Source: Actinacidiphila alni
GTDB taxonomy: Bacteria; Actinomycetota; Actinomycetes; Streptomycetales; Streptomycetaceae
Direction of reading: 5' to 3'
NCBI RefSeq assembly: GCF_900112845.1
Contig: NZ_FONG01000012.1
Location: 180,643-244,642 of the forward strand
DNA: 64,000 nt
The translations under genes were made by a program, and so were the position numbers. Each line of letters opens with the position of its first letter. Position 1 is the first letter of the stretch. Shown here piece by piece: positions 1 to 7,644 of this stretch. Below the pieces are notes generated by a model. That model had not been told where the DNA came from. It searched no databases and saw only the letters and a list, made by a program, of their open reading frames with translations.

Positions 1-301
1 GGGCGCGGGCGACCACCAGCTCGTCCGGCACGGCGCCGAACTCGCGGCTGTCGTTCTCCACGAACGTGTTGTCGCCGAGCACCCACCAGCCGCCCTCGCG
101 CCGCTCCACCGCGCGCTTGACGATCAGCAGGTCCTGCTGCAACGGGTGCCGCAGCACCACCACGTCCCCTTCACGCACCAGCTCGGCGCCGCTGCTGATC
201 TTCTGGATCAGCAGCCAGTCCCCGTGCAGCAGCGTGGGTGCCATCGATGGACCAGTCACCTCGACCAACTGCCACGACAGCCTGGCCCCCTGCTCCCGCA
301 T
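1..301 (-). CDS. sodX: Nickel-type SOD maturation protease (S26 family), 3' end outside window
   Basis: This is a signal-peptidase-like serine protease of the S26 family, the type that cleaves the leader from the SodN precursor so that the new N-terminal histidine can bind nickel. The first 100 codons are present. Residues GPSM carry the expected nucleophile Ser19, VKR carries the general-base Lys62, and a GDN motif follows near residue 78. The ATG at 301 has an AGGAGG ribosome site seven bases upstream. The gene is divergent from sodN, which starts 140 bp away, so the two probably share a promoter region. It is cut by the window edge. The assignment rests on the S26 motifs plus the sodN neighbour and is quite secure. 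Confidence 0.93.
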   Translation of the reverse strand, partial: MREQGARLSWQLVEVTGPSMAPTLLHGDWLLIQKISSGAELVREGDVVVLRHPLQQDLLIVKRAVERREGGWWVLGDNTFVENDSREFGAVPDELVVARA

Positions 302-441
302 CCTGCGCCTCCTGGTTCGTTTCTCCACCGACTCCAGAGTGGCACCAGACTTTTGTCCTAAGCCACCTGGGGCACCCGAGAAAACGACTCTCCCAGGGAG
401 TAATGTCCCACGTGGAAAGACGATCACGAGGAAGGACAGCC
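302..441. promoter_or_regulatory. Divergent sodX-sodN promoter region
   Basis: These 140 bp separate the two divergent starts. I see the strong Shine-Dalgarno of each gene, but no convincing Nur-type palindrome. Nickel control of sodN in streptomycetes is reported to act partly through a small RNA from the sodF transcript, so lack of a Nur box is not surprising. Core promoter elements cannot be placed with confidence. Confidence 0.5.
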
Positions 442-837
442 ATGTTCACTCGCCTGTTCGCGCCCAAGGTCAAGGTCAGCGCCCACTGTGACCTGCCCTG
501 CGGCGTTTACGACCCGGCCCAGGCCCGCATCGAGGCCGAGTCCGTCAAGGCGGTCCAGGAGAAGTACCAGGCCAACGAGGACGCGGACTTCCGCACCCGC
601 GCGGTGCTCATCAAGGAGCAGCGCGCCGAGCTGGCCAAGCACCACGTCTCGGTGCTCTGGAGCGACTACTTCAAGCCCCCGCACTTCGAGAAGTACCCGG
701 AGCTGCACCAGCTCGTCAACGACACCCTCAAGGCGCTGAGCGCGGCGAAGGCGTCGAACGACCCGGCGACCGGGCAGAAGGCCCTGGACTACATCGCCCA
801 GATCGACAAGATCTTCTGGGAGACCAAGCAGTCCTGA
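442..837 (+). CDS. sodN: Nickel superoxide dismutase
   Basis: The protein of 131 residues is the NiSOD precursor, which dismutates superoxide in the cytoplasm as a hexamer. A 14-residue leader precedes the nickel hook HCDLPCGVY, giving His15, Cys16 and Cys20 as the metal ligands after SodX cleavage. Length and the acidic helical body match the family. The ATG follows a GAGGAAGGA ribosome site. A strong terminator lies just after the stop. The divergent sodX supplies maturation, so this is a complete two-gene module. Confidence 0.98.
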   Translation: MFTRLFAPKVKVSAHCDLPCGVYDPAQARIEAESVKAVQEKYQANEDADFRTRAVLIKEQRAELAKHHVSVLWSDYFKPPHFEKYPELHQLVNDTLKALSAAKASNDPATGQKALDYIAQIDKIFWETKQS

Positions 838-864
838 CCCCGGTTTCGCACCGGAGCGTCAAGC

Positions 865-909
865 GCCCGCGCCAGCCGTCACCCTTACGGCTGAGCGCGG
901 GCTTTTTTC
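865..909 (+). terminator. Rho-independent terminator of sodN
   Basis: A GC-rich hairpin (outer arms GCCCGCGC and GCGCGGGC, inner arms CAGCCGT and ACGGCTG) is followed by six thymines, 28 bp after the sodN stop. Confidence 0.92.
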
Positions 910-1083
910 TACCCCTCGTCATCTCCCGGAAATGTGGGATGCGCCACATTGATGGGGTGTCACATCGCTTCGGCGCGGACCCTCTTATATGGCGCCGGAG
1001 GAAACCGGCAGGCACGCAGATTGTCCCCGTCCGTCAGGTCCCCCGTACCGGCGGGCGGGGGCTTTTTCCTGCCCGCACCCGTC
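910..1083 (+). other. Intergenic gap with a second plus-strand terminator-like hairpin
   Basis: No coding sequence is supported between sodN and the convergent thioredoxin gene. A CCCCC/GGGGG stem at 1040-1061 followed by five thymines would end a plus-strand transcript near 1066, although the sodN terminator already lies upstream. Read on the minus strand the same stem has no thymine tract. It may be a back-up terminator or the 3' end of a short unannotated RNA. Confidence 0.45.
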
Positions 1084-1419
1084 TCAATACTCGCCGTCGA
1101 GTTCCTGGAGCAGCCGCCGCTTGGGGCGCGCGCCCACCAGAACCTTGACCGGCTCCCCGGCCCGGAAGAGCAGCAGGGTCGGCATCGACATCACGCCGTA
1201 CGCGGCCTGGGTGGCCGGATTGGAGTCGACGTCGAGCTGCACGATCCGCAGCCGGTGCGCCTGTTCGGCGGCGATCTCGGCGAGCACCGGCGCGATCATG
1301 CGGCACGGCGGGCACCAGTCGGCGGTGAAGTCGACCAGGACGGGCAGTTCGGACGCGAGCACCTCGGCGGCGAAGGTCGCGTCGGTGACCACGGGGACGG
1401 AGGTGGCGGTGCTGCTCAT
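1084..1419 (-). CDS. Thioredoxin with WCPPC active site
   Basis: The protein of 111 residues has the full thioredoxin fold length. Its active site is WCPPC (Cys36 and Cys39) rather than the standard WCGPC, and the cis-proline motif MSMPT follows near residue 78. The proline change usually shifts redox potential, so this is probably not the main house-keeping thioredoxin. It is the second gene of an operon: its ATG overlaps the stop of the MerR gene by four bases. It probably serves a redox or metal stress response set by that regulator. Confidence 0.93.
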   Translation of the reverse strand: MSSTATSVPVVTDATFAAEVLASELPVLVDFTADWCPPCRMIAPVLAEIAAEQAHRLRIVQLDVDSNPATQAAYGVMSMPTLLLFRAGEPVKVLVGARPKRRLLQELDGEY

Positions 1420-1838
1420 GGTGAATCCCTTTCACTGACGGACGGTTCGCACATCGGGTCGGCGCCGCCGTCCGCCCCCAGCGCCTCCACCTGCGCGCGG
1501 GCGAGCTGGGCGGCGACCTGGGCCCGTACCTCCTGGAGGCGCGCCACACAGGCGTCCAACTCGGCCAGCTTGCGGCGGTAGACCTCCAGCGAGGCCGCGC
1601 AGGTGTCACCGGCCGGGTGCCCGGCGCGCAGGCACTCCACGAACGGCCTGGTCTCCTCCAGGCCGAAGCCGAAGTCCTGGAGCGTCCTGATCTGCTCCAG
1701 CAGCCGCAGATGCTCCTCGTCGTACGACCGGTAGCCATTGCCCGACCGGTCGGCCGGCGGCAGCAGGCCGAGGGACTCGTAGTAGCGGAGCGTCCGGGTC
1801 GTGGTGCCGGCCCGTTCCGCGAGTTCACCGATGCGCAT
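1416..1838 (-). CDS. MerR-family transcriptional regulator
   Basis: The 140-residue product begins MRIGELAERAG, the usual MerR winged-helix start, with the TLRYYE recognition motif at residues 16-21 and a C-terminal dimerisation helix. Cysteines at 69, 80, 97 and 130 could sense metal or thiol state, but the pattern does not match SoxR. I place the start at 1838 because MerR proteins begin here; the reading frame is open further upstream. A dyad with TTGACG/CGTCAA arms lies 18 bp before the start, a likely self-operator. It overlaps the downstream thioredoxin gene (ATGA), so the pair is co-transcribed. The inducer is unknown. Confidence 0.9.
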   Translation of the reverse strand: MRIGELAERAGTTTRTLRYYESLGLLPPADRSGNGYRSYDEEHLRLLEQIRTLQDFGFGLEETRPFVECLRAGHPAGDTCAASLEVYRRKLAELDACVARLQEVRAQVAAQLARAQVEALGADGGADPMCEPSVSERDSP

Positions 1839-1855
1839 ACGGACGACCGTAGACC

Positions 1856-1871
1856 TTGACGTACGCGTCAA
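1856..1871. promoter_or_regulatory. Dyad operator for the MerR-thioredoxin operon
   Basis: The 16-bp element has arms TTGACG and CGTCAA around four bases, the shape of MerR-type operators, and its TTGACG would serve as the -35 box on the minus strand. No good -10 element at the 19-20 bp spacing usual for MerR promoters is visible. Confidence 0.55.
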
Positions 1872-2035
1872 CGCCAGGAGTATTTCCGGCCGGGACGGCA
1901 AAAAGTTTCAAGATTTACGTCCAGGTGGTTGCTTACTGCCAGTCCCGGTCGCCAGGCTGCGGCCCAGCAGTTGTCCTACCCCTGGGACCACGAAGCAGCC
2001 CCCGCCACACACGCAACGCGACGCGAGGAGCCCGG

Positions 2036-4072
2036 ATGCACCGCCCCCTCAGACCATCCCTCAGGCAGGCGCGCGGCCGCAGGCCGCTGACGCTGGCCGC
2101 CGCGCTGGCCCTGCTGGCCGGCCTCACGGCCACCGCCGTCGGCACCACCTCCGCCACCGCGGACGACCCGCACACCGCCCGGCAGGCCGAATTCACCGCG
2201 GCGGCGCACGAGTTCGGCGTACCGCTGCCCGTACTGGAAGCCGTGTCGTACTACGAGACCCGGTGGGAGGCGCACGCCGGGCAGTCCAACGCCGAGGCCG
2301 GGTACGGCCCGATGAACCTGACGAATCTGACCACCGCGGAACTCGACGCGGACGGCCTGACCACCCAGTCGCCGCGCTACGCCGACCTGCTCAAGGCCCC
2401 CGCCGAGCACACCGCGGCCGTCGCCGCGGGACTGATCGGCGCCGACACCGCGGCCGTGCAGGGCGACGAGACCCAGAACATCCGCGGCGGCGCCGCGCTG
2501 CTCGCCTCCTACGCCAAGGGCTACGGCCACGGGCGGCTGCCGCGTACGGTCGACGGCTGGTACGCGGCCGCCGCCCGCTACAGCCAGTCCACCGAGAACA
2601 AGGTCGCGCAAGTCTTCGCCGACGGTGTGTGGGACACCATGCGCTCGGGCGCCTCCCGCACCACCCAGGACGGCCAGACCGTCACCCTCGCGCCCGTCCG
2701 CGGACTGCACCCGAACCGGGGCGACGTGCGCAAGCTCGGCCTCAAGGAGGTCACGCCGCCCAAGAGCAGCCAGAAGCCGGAGTGCCCCAAGTCGCTGAAC
2801 TGCGACTTCATACCCGGCGCCTACACCCTGCTCGACCCGTCGGACCTCGCGGACTACGGCAGCCACGACCTCGCCGACCGCCCGAACGGCGACCTCGACA
2901 TCCGCTACATCACGCTGCACAGCACCGACGAGACGTACGACGGCACGCTCGACCTCTTCCGCGACCCGACCTACGCGGCGGGCGCGCACTACGTCGTGCG
3001 CTCCGAGGACGGCCACGTCACCCAGATGATCCCCACCAAGGACATCGCCTGGGACAGCGCCAACCGCTCCTTCTACCAGCACTCGATCGGCATCGAGCAG
3101 GAGGGCTGGGCGACGCACGGCGCGAGCTGGTACAGCGAGAACCTCTACCGCTCCACCGCCCAACTGGTGCGCTACCTGGCCGCGAAGTACGACATCCCGC
3201 TGGACCGCGCGCACATCCTCGGCCACGACAACATCCCCGGCGGCACCGAGTCCGGCGTCGCCACCCAGCACTGGGACCCGGGACCCGGCTGGGACTGGGA
3301 GCACTTCTTCGACCTGCTGGGCGCGCCGATCCACGCGACCGCGCGGCCGGGCAGCGACGTCGTCGCCATCAAGCCGGGCTTCGCGCACAACAAACAGACC
3401 ACCACCTACTGCGACGACGTCCAGGGCTACAAGCAGTTCCCCGGCCCGTACCGCTCCTTCGACTGCCCGGTGACCTCCACCGGCGACGCGTCGAGCTTCG
3501 TCCCGCTGTACACCGCGCCGAGCACCTCCGCGCCGCTGGTCGCCGACCCGTATCTGCACCCGGACGGCAGCGCCGGCACCACGGCCATGAACGACTGGGG
3601 CGACAAGGCGCCGGCCGGTGAGCAGTACGTCGTCGCCGAGCGCAAGCCCGGCTGGACGGCCATCTGGTGGGGCGGCACGAAGGCATGGCTCCAGGACTCC
3701 CCGCAGCACCCGACGACGGTGCCGGTGAAGGCGTCCCGGATCGTGCCGAAGGCCGGGAAGACCTCGATCCCCGTCTACACCACGGCCTACCCCGAGGCGT
3801 CCGTCTACCCGGCGGACTTCGTGGCCTTCGAGGGCGGCACCCCGCCGCGCGCCCAGCTCGCCCGCGCCAAGTACACGATCCCCGCGGGCCAGTCCTACGT
3901 CGAGTCGGGCCCGGCCGAGCGCACCGACTCCTACTTCGCCATCTACTACGACGGCTCCGCGCCCTACGACCAGCACGACTTCGTCGGACAGACCAAGGTC
4001 TACGAGATCGTCTACAACCACCGCGTGGCGTTCGTGGACGCGGCGGACGTGGACGTCGTCCCGGCGAAGTGA
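2036..4072 (+). CDS. Secreted N-acetylmuramoyl-L-alanine amidase (Amidase_2/PGRP fold)
   Basis: The 678-residue product has a twin-arginine-like N terminus, a hydrophobic stretch (about residues 20-40) and an alanine-rich cleavage region, so it should be exported. Residues 45-150 resemble a helical lysozyme-like segment. The zinc amidase domain spans about 285-430, with ligands in TLHST, the GHDNIPG segment and WDPGPGW. The C-terminal 200 residues look like SH3-type wall-binding modules. It should cleave the bond between muramic acid and the peptide stem of peptidoglycan. The ATG at 2036 follows GCGAGGAG. The upstream 200 bp show no riboswitch that I recognise. It stands alone between two minus-strand units. 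Confidence 0.9.
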   Translation: MHRPLRPSLRQARGRRPLTLAAALALLAGLTATAVGTTSATADDPHTARQAEFTAAAHEFGVPLPVLEAVSYYETRWEAHAGQSNAEAGYGPMNLTNLTTAELDADGLTTQSPRYADLLKAPAEHTAAVAAGLIGADTAAVQGDETQNIRGGAALLASYAKGYGHGRLPRTVDGWYAAAARYSQSTENKVAQVFADGVWDTMRSGASRTTQDGQTVTLAPVRGLHPNRGDVRKLGLKEVTPPKSSQKPECPKSLNCDFIPGAYTLLDPSDLADYGSHDLADRPNGDLDIRYITLHSTDETYDGTLDLFRDPTYAAGAHYVVRSEDGHVTQMIPTKDIAWDSANRSFYQHSIGIEQEGWATHGASWYSENLYRSTAQLVRYLAAKYDIPLDRAHILGHDNIPGGTESGVATQHWDPGPGWDWEHFFDLLGAPIHATARPGSDVVAIKPGFAHNKQTTTYCDDVQGYKQFPGPYRSFDCPVTSTGDASSFVPLYTAPSTSAPLVADPYLHPDGSAGTTAMNDWGDKAPAGEQYVVAERKPGWTAIWWGGTKAWLQDSPQHPTTVPVKASRIVPKAGKTSIPVYTTAYPEASVYPADFVAFEGGTPPRAQLARAKYTIPAGQSYVESGPAERTDSYFAIYYDGSAPYDQHDFVGQTKVYEIVYNHRVAFVDAADVDVVPAK

Positions 4073-4094
4073 CTCTCGTCCGGCAAGACAGGCC

Positions 4095-5039
4095 CTAGCC
4101 CTTGCGGTCACCTTCGAGCGCTTCGTGGGTGACCCGCAGGGCGTGGCTCGAGGTGTCGAAGGTCCGCTGGGCCACGCACACGAACAGGCAGTCCACGACG
4201 ACCAGTTGACTGATCCGGCTGGCCATCGCGCCCGGCCGGAAGGTGGTTTCCCGGCCCGCCGACACCAGGACGAAGTCGGCGAGCCGGGCGGCCGTGGAAA
4301 GCGGGTGATTGGTGATCGCCACGGTCACCGCGCCCCGGTCGGCCGCCCGCCGCAGCGGCGCGAGCACGTCCCGGCTCTCGCCGGAGTGCGAGACCGCCAG
4401 GAAGACATCGCCCTCGCCGAGCAGCACCGCGCTGGTCAGCGCCGACTGCGAGTCGCCGTGCGCGTGGCAGGGCCGCCCGATCCTGGCCAGCTTCTGCTGG
4501 AGGTCCTGGGCGACCAGGCCCGAGGCGCCGACCCCGGCGATGTGCAGCTGGCCGCCGCCGCACACCGCCTTGACCGCGCCCGCCAGCTGCTCCGCGTCGA
4601 GCTGCGTCGCCGTCTCCAGCACCGCCTGCGACTCGGTGTGCACCAGCTTGGCGATCACCTCGGCGGGCGAGTCCGCCTCGGTGATCCCCGAGGTCAGCGT
4701 CGAGCGCGGCGCCTGCCGGGCGGCGGACGCGGCCAGCGCGAGCCGCAGCTCCGGGTAGCCGGCGAAGCCCAGCGCCCGCGCCGTCCGCACGATCGAGGAC
4801 TCGCTGGTGCCGGCGAGCGCGCTCAGCTCGGAGATCGTGCTGCGCGCCACCTGCGCCGGGTCCTCCACGATCAGCGAGGCGATCCGCGCGGCGGCGGGGG
4901 TGAGCGAGGGCAGCAGACCCCGCACGGTGGCGGTGAGCGCGTCACCGGCGTCACTGCGGCCAGTGACGCCCGCCGCTGCCGTGGCCGCTGAGTTGACCGG
5001 TCGTCCCGGGGCTGTTTCACGCACGGGGAAAGGATGCAC
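4095..5039 (-). CDS. RpiR/MurR-family transcriptional regulator
   Basis: The product of about 314 residues has an N-terminal HTH_6 domain (roughly residues 35-110, with SESSIVRTARALGF as the recognition helix) and a C-terminal SIS sugar-phosphate domain (about 140-270, with HIAGVGASG and SHSGES). Such proteins control sugar or N-acetylmuramate metabolism in response to phospho-sugars. The start is uncertain: a GTG at 5039 preceded by GGGGGA fits best, while the open frame reaches 5120. It is convergent with the upstream amidase gene and divergent from the PLP enzyme, which suggests a cell-wall recycling link but does not prove it. Confidence 0.88.
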   Translation of the reverse strand: MHPFPVRETAPGRPVNSAATAAAGVTGRSDAGDALTATVRGLLPSLTPAAARIASLIVEDPAQVARSTISELSALAGTSESSIVRTARALGFAGYPELRLALAASAARQAPRSTLTSGITEADSPAEVIAKLVHTESQAVLETATQLDAEQLAGAVKAVCGGGQLHIAGVGASGLVAQDLQQKLARIGRPCHAHGDSQSALTSAVLLGEGDVFLAVSHSGESRDVLAPLRRAADRGAVTVAITNHPLSTAARLADFVLVSAGRETTFRPGAMASRISQLVVVDCLFVCVAQRTFDTSSHALRVTHEALEGDRKG

Positions 5040-5146
5040 CGAGAATCCCCCAAGCGGGAGCCGCACGGACGGATTCCTCGCGCCGCGGTCCCGCCCGGCC
5101 CGATCCCCGGCGGCCCCCACCGAATGTCACACGTGCGGGTGACAAT

Positions 5147-6121
5147 ATGCCGGTGCCCCCGCCTTCTCCCCCGCTCCCGCCCGAGCCCGCCGACCGCCTC
5201 GCCGTACGGCTGGCCGCCCGGCTCCCGTCACCGCTCGTCGAGGTCGCCGACGAACGCTTCGCCGCCCATGGTGTGCGGCTGCTGTTGAAGCGGGACGATC
5301 TGATCCATACCAGTCTTCCGGGAAACAAATACCGCAAGCTGCTGCCGAATCTGGCCGAGGCGGTACGGGGCGGGCACCGGACGCTGCTGACGTTCGGCGG
5401 GGCCTGGTCGAACCACTTGCGGGCCACCGCGGCGGCCGGGCGGCTGCTGGGGCTGGCCACCGTGGGGGTGGTGCGTGGTGACGAACTGGCGGGGAAGCCG
5501 CTCAATGCGTCGCTGGCGCGGGCCGCGGCCGACGGGATGCGGCTGGAGTTCCTGGACCGGGCCACGTACCGCCGCAAGGCCGAGCCGGAGGTGCTGGCGG
5601 CGCTGGTCGGGCGGTACGGGCCCGCCTATGTGCTGCCCGAGGGCGGCAGCAACGCGCTCGCGGCCCGGGGCGCGGCCGAGCTGGGCCGGGAGCTGGTCGG
5701 CGCCGCGGACGTGGCGGCGGTCGCGGTCGGCACCGGCGGCACCCTGGCCGGGCTCGCGGCCGGGCTCGGGGACGGCGCAGAGGCGATCGGCTTCCCGGTG
5801 CTGCGCGGCGACTTCCTGGCCGCCGAGGTGCTGCGGCTGCAACAGGAGGCGTTCGGCGGGCGGCGCGGCCGGTGGCGGCTCGACGGCCGCTTCCACCACG
5901 GCGGCTACGCCCGTACGACCCCGGAACTGACCGCGTTCGCCGCCGATTTCGGCGCCCGGCACGAGCTGCTGCCGGAGCCGGTGTACGTGGCGAAGATGCT
6001 GCACGGCCTGCTGACGCTGACCGAGGAGGGCGCTTTCCCGCCCGGTACGCGGCTGGCCGCGGTGATCACCGGCACCAGCACCGGTCCCGGAGGTCCGGAC
6101 GCTTCAGGAGGTGCCCGATGA
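5147..6121 (+). CDS. PLP-dependent ACC deaminase / D-cysteine desulfhydrase family protein
   Basis: The 324-residue enzyme is a fold-type II PLP protein. The Schiff-base lysine lies in LPGNKYRKL near residue 60, the substrate loop FGGAWSNH follows near 85, and the phosphate-binding loop GTGGTLAG lies near 195. This family includes 1-aminocyclopropane-1-carboxylate deaminases and D-cysteine desulfhydrases; sequence alone does not separate these activities, and actinobacterial members are often D-cysteine desulfhydrases. The stop overlaps the start of the decayed ATPase gene (ATGA), as in an intact operon. Confidence 0.87.
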   Translation: MPVPPPSPPLPPEPADRLAVRLAARLPSPLVEVADERFAAHGVRLLLKRDDLIHTSLPGNKYRKLLPNLAEAVRGGHRTLLTFGGAWSNHLRATAAAGRLLGLATVGVVRGDELAGKPLNASLARAAADGMRLEFLDRATYRRKAEPEVLAALVGRYGPAYVLPEGGSNALAARGAAELGRELVGAADVAAVAVGTGGTLAGLAAGLGDGAEAIGFPVLRGDFLAAEVLRLQQEAFGGRRGRWRLDGRFHHGGYARTTPELTAFAADFGARHELLPEPVYVAKMLHGLLTLTEEGAFPPGTRLAAVITGTSTGPGGPDASGGAR

Positions 6122-6467
6122 TCATCAGCCGCGCGTACGCCCACATCCCGGCCGGTGACGGCGACGACGAGTTCAGCCGGGACCGCTGGCCCTGGTCGGT
6201 GCCCGCCGTCGCCGGGCTGCTGCGCGACGGGCTGCGCTTCACCGCGCCCGTCACCTTCCTCGTCGGCGAGAACGGCTCCGGCAAGTCCACCCTGGTGGAG
6301 GCCATCGCCGAGGGATTCGGCCTGGACCCGCCCCGGACGCGGCGATCCTGGAGGTCGGCGAACGCGGGGTGCGCGCGACGGACTGGGAGGAGCTGGCGAT
6401 CGTCGACCACTGGCGACGGTATCTGGCCGACCCCCGCTCTTACCTGCGTCACATCATCGAGCCGTAA
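6118..6467 (+). pseudogene. Decayed AAA-type ATPase: internal deletion plus frameshift
   Basis: The first 70 codons encode a normal start of a predicted ABC-like ATPase, ending in the Walker A motif GENGSGKST and EGFGLDP. At about 6331-6337 the sequence jumps to the family C terminus, which resumes in another frame as PDAAILEVGERG and continues to YLRHIIEP before a TAA at 6465. The middle of the protein (signature motif, Walker B, D loop) is missing. Intact relatives are about 240 residues as I recall, so well over 100 codons were lost. The remaining ATG-initiated product is only a P-loop fragment with an out-of-frame tail. A sequencing error cannot explain the missing core. Confidence 0.85.
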
Positions 6468-6476
6468 TCTGGTGGC

Positions 6477-7004
6477 ATGATCCGCACCGCGACCCCCGCC
6501 GACGTCCCCGTGATCCATGCCCTGATCCGCGAACTCGCCGAGTTCGAACGGGCGCTGGAGGAGGCGCGGGCCACCGAGGAGCAGCTGCACGCGGCGCTCT
6601 TCGGCCCCGACGCGGTGGCGAGCGCGCTGATCGCCGAGGACGGCGGAAGCGAGGGCGGGGTGGCCGGATTCGCCCTGTGGTTCCGGAATTTCTCCACCTG
6701 GACCGGCACCCCCGGCCTGTACCTGGAGGATCTGTACGTCCGGCCGACCGCGCGCGGCGCGGGCCACGGCAAGGCGCTGCTGGCCGCACTGGCGGCGATC
6801 TGCGTGGAGCGCGGCTACGAACGCTTCGAGTGGTCGGTGCTCGACTGGAACGAGAAGGCGATCGGCGTCTACCGCTCCATCGGCGCCCGCCCGCAGGACG
6901 AGTGGACCGTACAGCGGCTCACCGGCCCGGCGCTGGCCGAACTGGCCGCGCGGGCCGCACCGGCCGGGCTCGGCGAACCGGCCGCATCGGCGCCCGCCGG
7001 GTGA
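6477..7004 (+). CDS. GNAT-family N-acetyltransferase (diamine/thialysine type)
   Basis: The 175-residue protein has the GNAT core: an N-terminal MIRTATPADV strand, the acetyl-CoA loop RPTARGAGHGKALL near residue 95, and the C-terminal WNEKAIGVYRSIGA motif. The LYLEDLYVRP strand and FEWSVLDWN are typical of the spermidine/spermine acetyltransferase-like branch, which acetylates small amines. About 15 residues at the C terminus are an alanine-proline tail. It follows the decayed ATPase by 10 bp and could be the last gene of the same transcript. The substrate is not known. Confidence 0.9.
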   Translation: MIRTATPADVPVIHALIRELAEFERALEEARATEEQLHAALFGPDAVASALIAEDGGSEGGVAGFALWFRNFSTWTGTPGLYLEDLYVRPTARGAGHGKALLAALAAICVERGYERFEWSVLDWNEKAIGVYRSIGARPQDEWTVQRLTGPALAELAARAAPAGLGEPAASAPAG

Positions 7005-7066
7005 ACCGGGCGAATTCCCATGCGAATTACGTCGGCCGATCCCTACCCACGTTCCGTACCCATGCG

Positions 7067-7081
7067 CTTACCATGGGTGAC
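7067..7081. promoter_or_regulatory. BldD-like box upstream of the anti-sigma/sigH operon
   Basis: The 15-mer CTTACCATGGGTGAC fits the quasi-palindromic BldD consensus nTnACnCWGnGTnAn at every defined position except one. It lies 120 bp before the first gene. In Streptomyces coelicolor a sigH promoter is known to be repressed by BldD, which supports the reading. Confidence 0.55.
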
Positions 7082-7200
7082 AGAGGTACGGATCCCGTAC
7101 CGTTCCCCTACCGTGCTCCGTCCGGGCGACAGCGGGGTGCGGATCGCGATAGCGTCGCTGCGAACCAGAGCAATCACTGTGTGCCACCGTGGAGGTGAGG

Positions 7201-7614
7201 GTGTCCCAGATCGCAGGCGAGCCCGGGTCGAAGGACTTCGTCGAGGTCCGGCTGCCCGCGGCGGGGGCCTATCTGTCAGTGCTGCGCACGGCCACGGCCG
7301 GTCTCGCGGCACGGCTGGACTTCACCCTGGACGAGATCGAGGATCTGCGGATCGCCGTGGACGAGGCGTGCGCGATCCTGCTCCAGCAGGCCGTCCCCGG
7401 TTCCGTACTGAGCTGTGTCTTCCGGCTCGTCGGGGACTCGTTGTGGGTGACCGTCTCGGCGCCCACCACCGACGGCCGCGCGCCGGAACGGGACACCTTC
7501 GCCTGGACGGTGCTGTCGGCACTGGCCGGCGAGGTGGACTCGACCGTCGCCGAGGACAAGGCCGTCAGCATCAGCCTCCACAAGAAGCGCGGCGCCGGCC
7601 CAGGGCTGTCGTGA
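7201..7614 (+). CDS. rshA: Anti-sigma factor, RsbW-like ATP-binding (RshA/UshX type)
   Basis: The 137-residue protein is a GHKL-fold anti-sigma factor. The N-box region EIEDLRIAVDEACAILLQ lies near residues 45-62. It precedes the SigH-type sigma gene by 30 bp, matching the prsH-sigH arrangement of Streptomyces coelicolor. I prefer the GTG at 7201, four bases after GGAGGT, over the ATG at 7189, which would place the ribosome site inside the coding sequence. Its expected job is to bind and hold the downstream sigma factor until stress releases it. The name is by synteny; both RshA and UshX have been used for this protein. Confidence 0.88.
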   Translation: MSQIAGEPGSKDFVEVRLPAAGAYLSVLRTATAGLAARLDFTLDEIEDLRIAVDEACAILLQQAVPGSVLSCVFRLVGDSLWVTVSAPTTDGRAPERDTFAWTVLSALAGEVDSTVAEDKAVSISLHKKRGAGPGLS

Positions 7615-7644
7615 CGTTCGTGTGCGGGAAGACGGGGAATCGCC

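Noticed and set aside
1890..2035. Cyclic-di-AMP (ydaO) riboswitch before the amidase
   Set aside because: Cell-wall hydrolase genes in streptomycetes often have one, but the conserved ydaO core is not seen here.
1976..4111. 711-codon open frame on the minus strand
   Set aside because: It is antisense to the amidase gene, which has motifs and a signal peptide; such long shadow frames are normal at very high GC.
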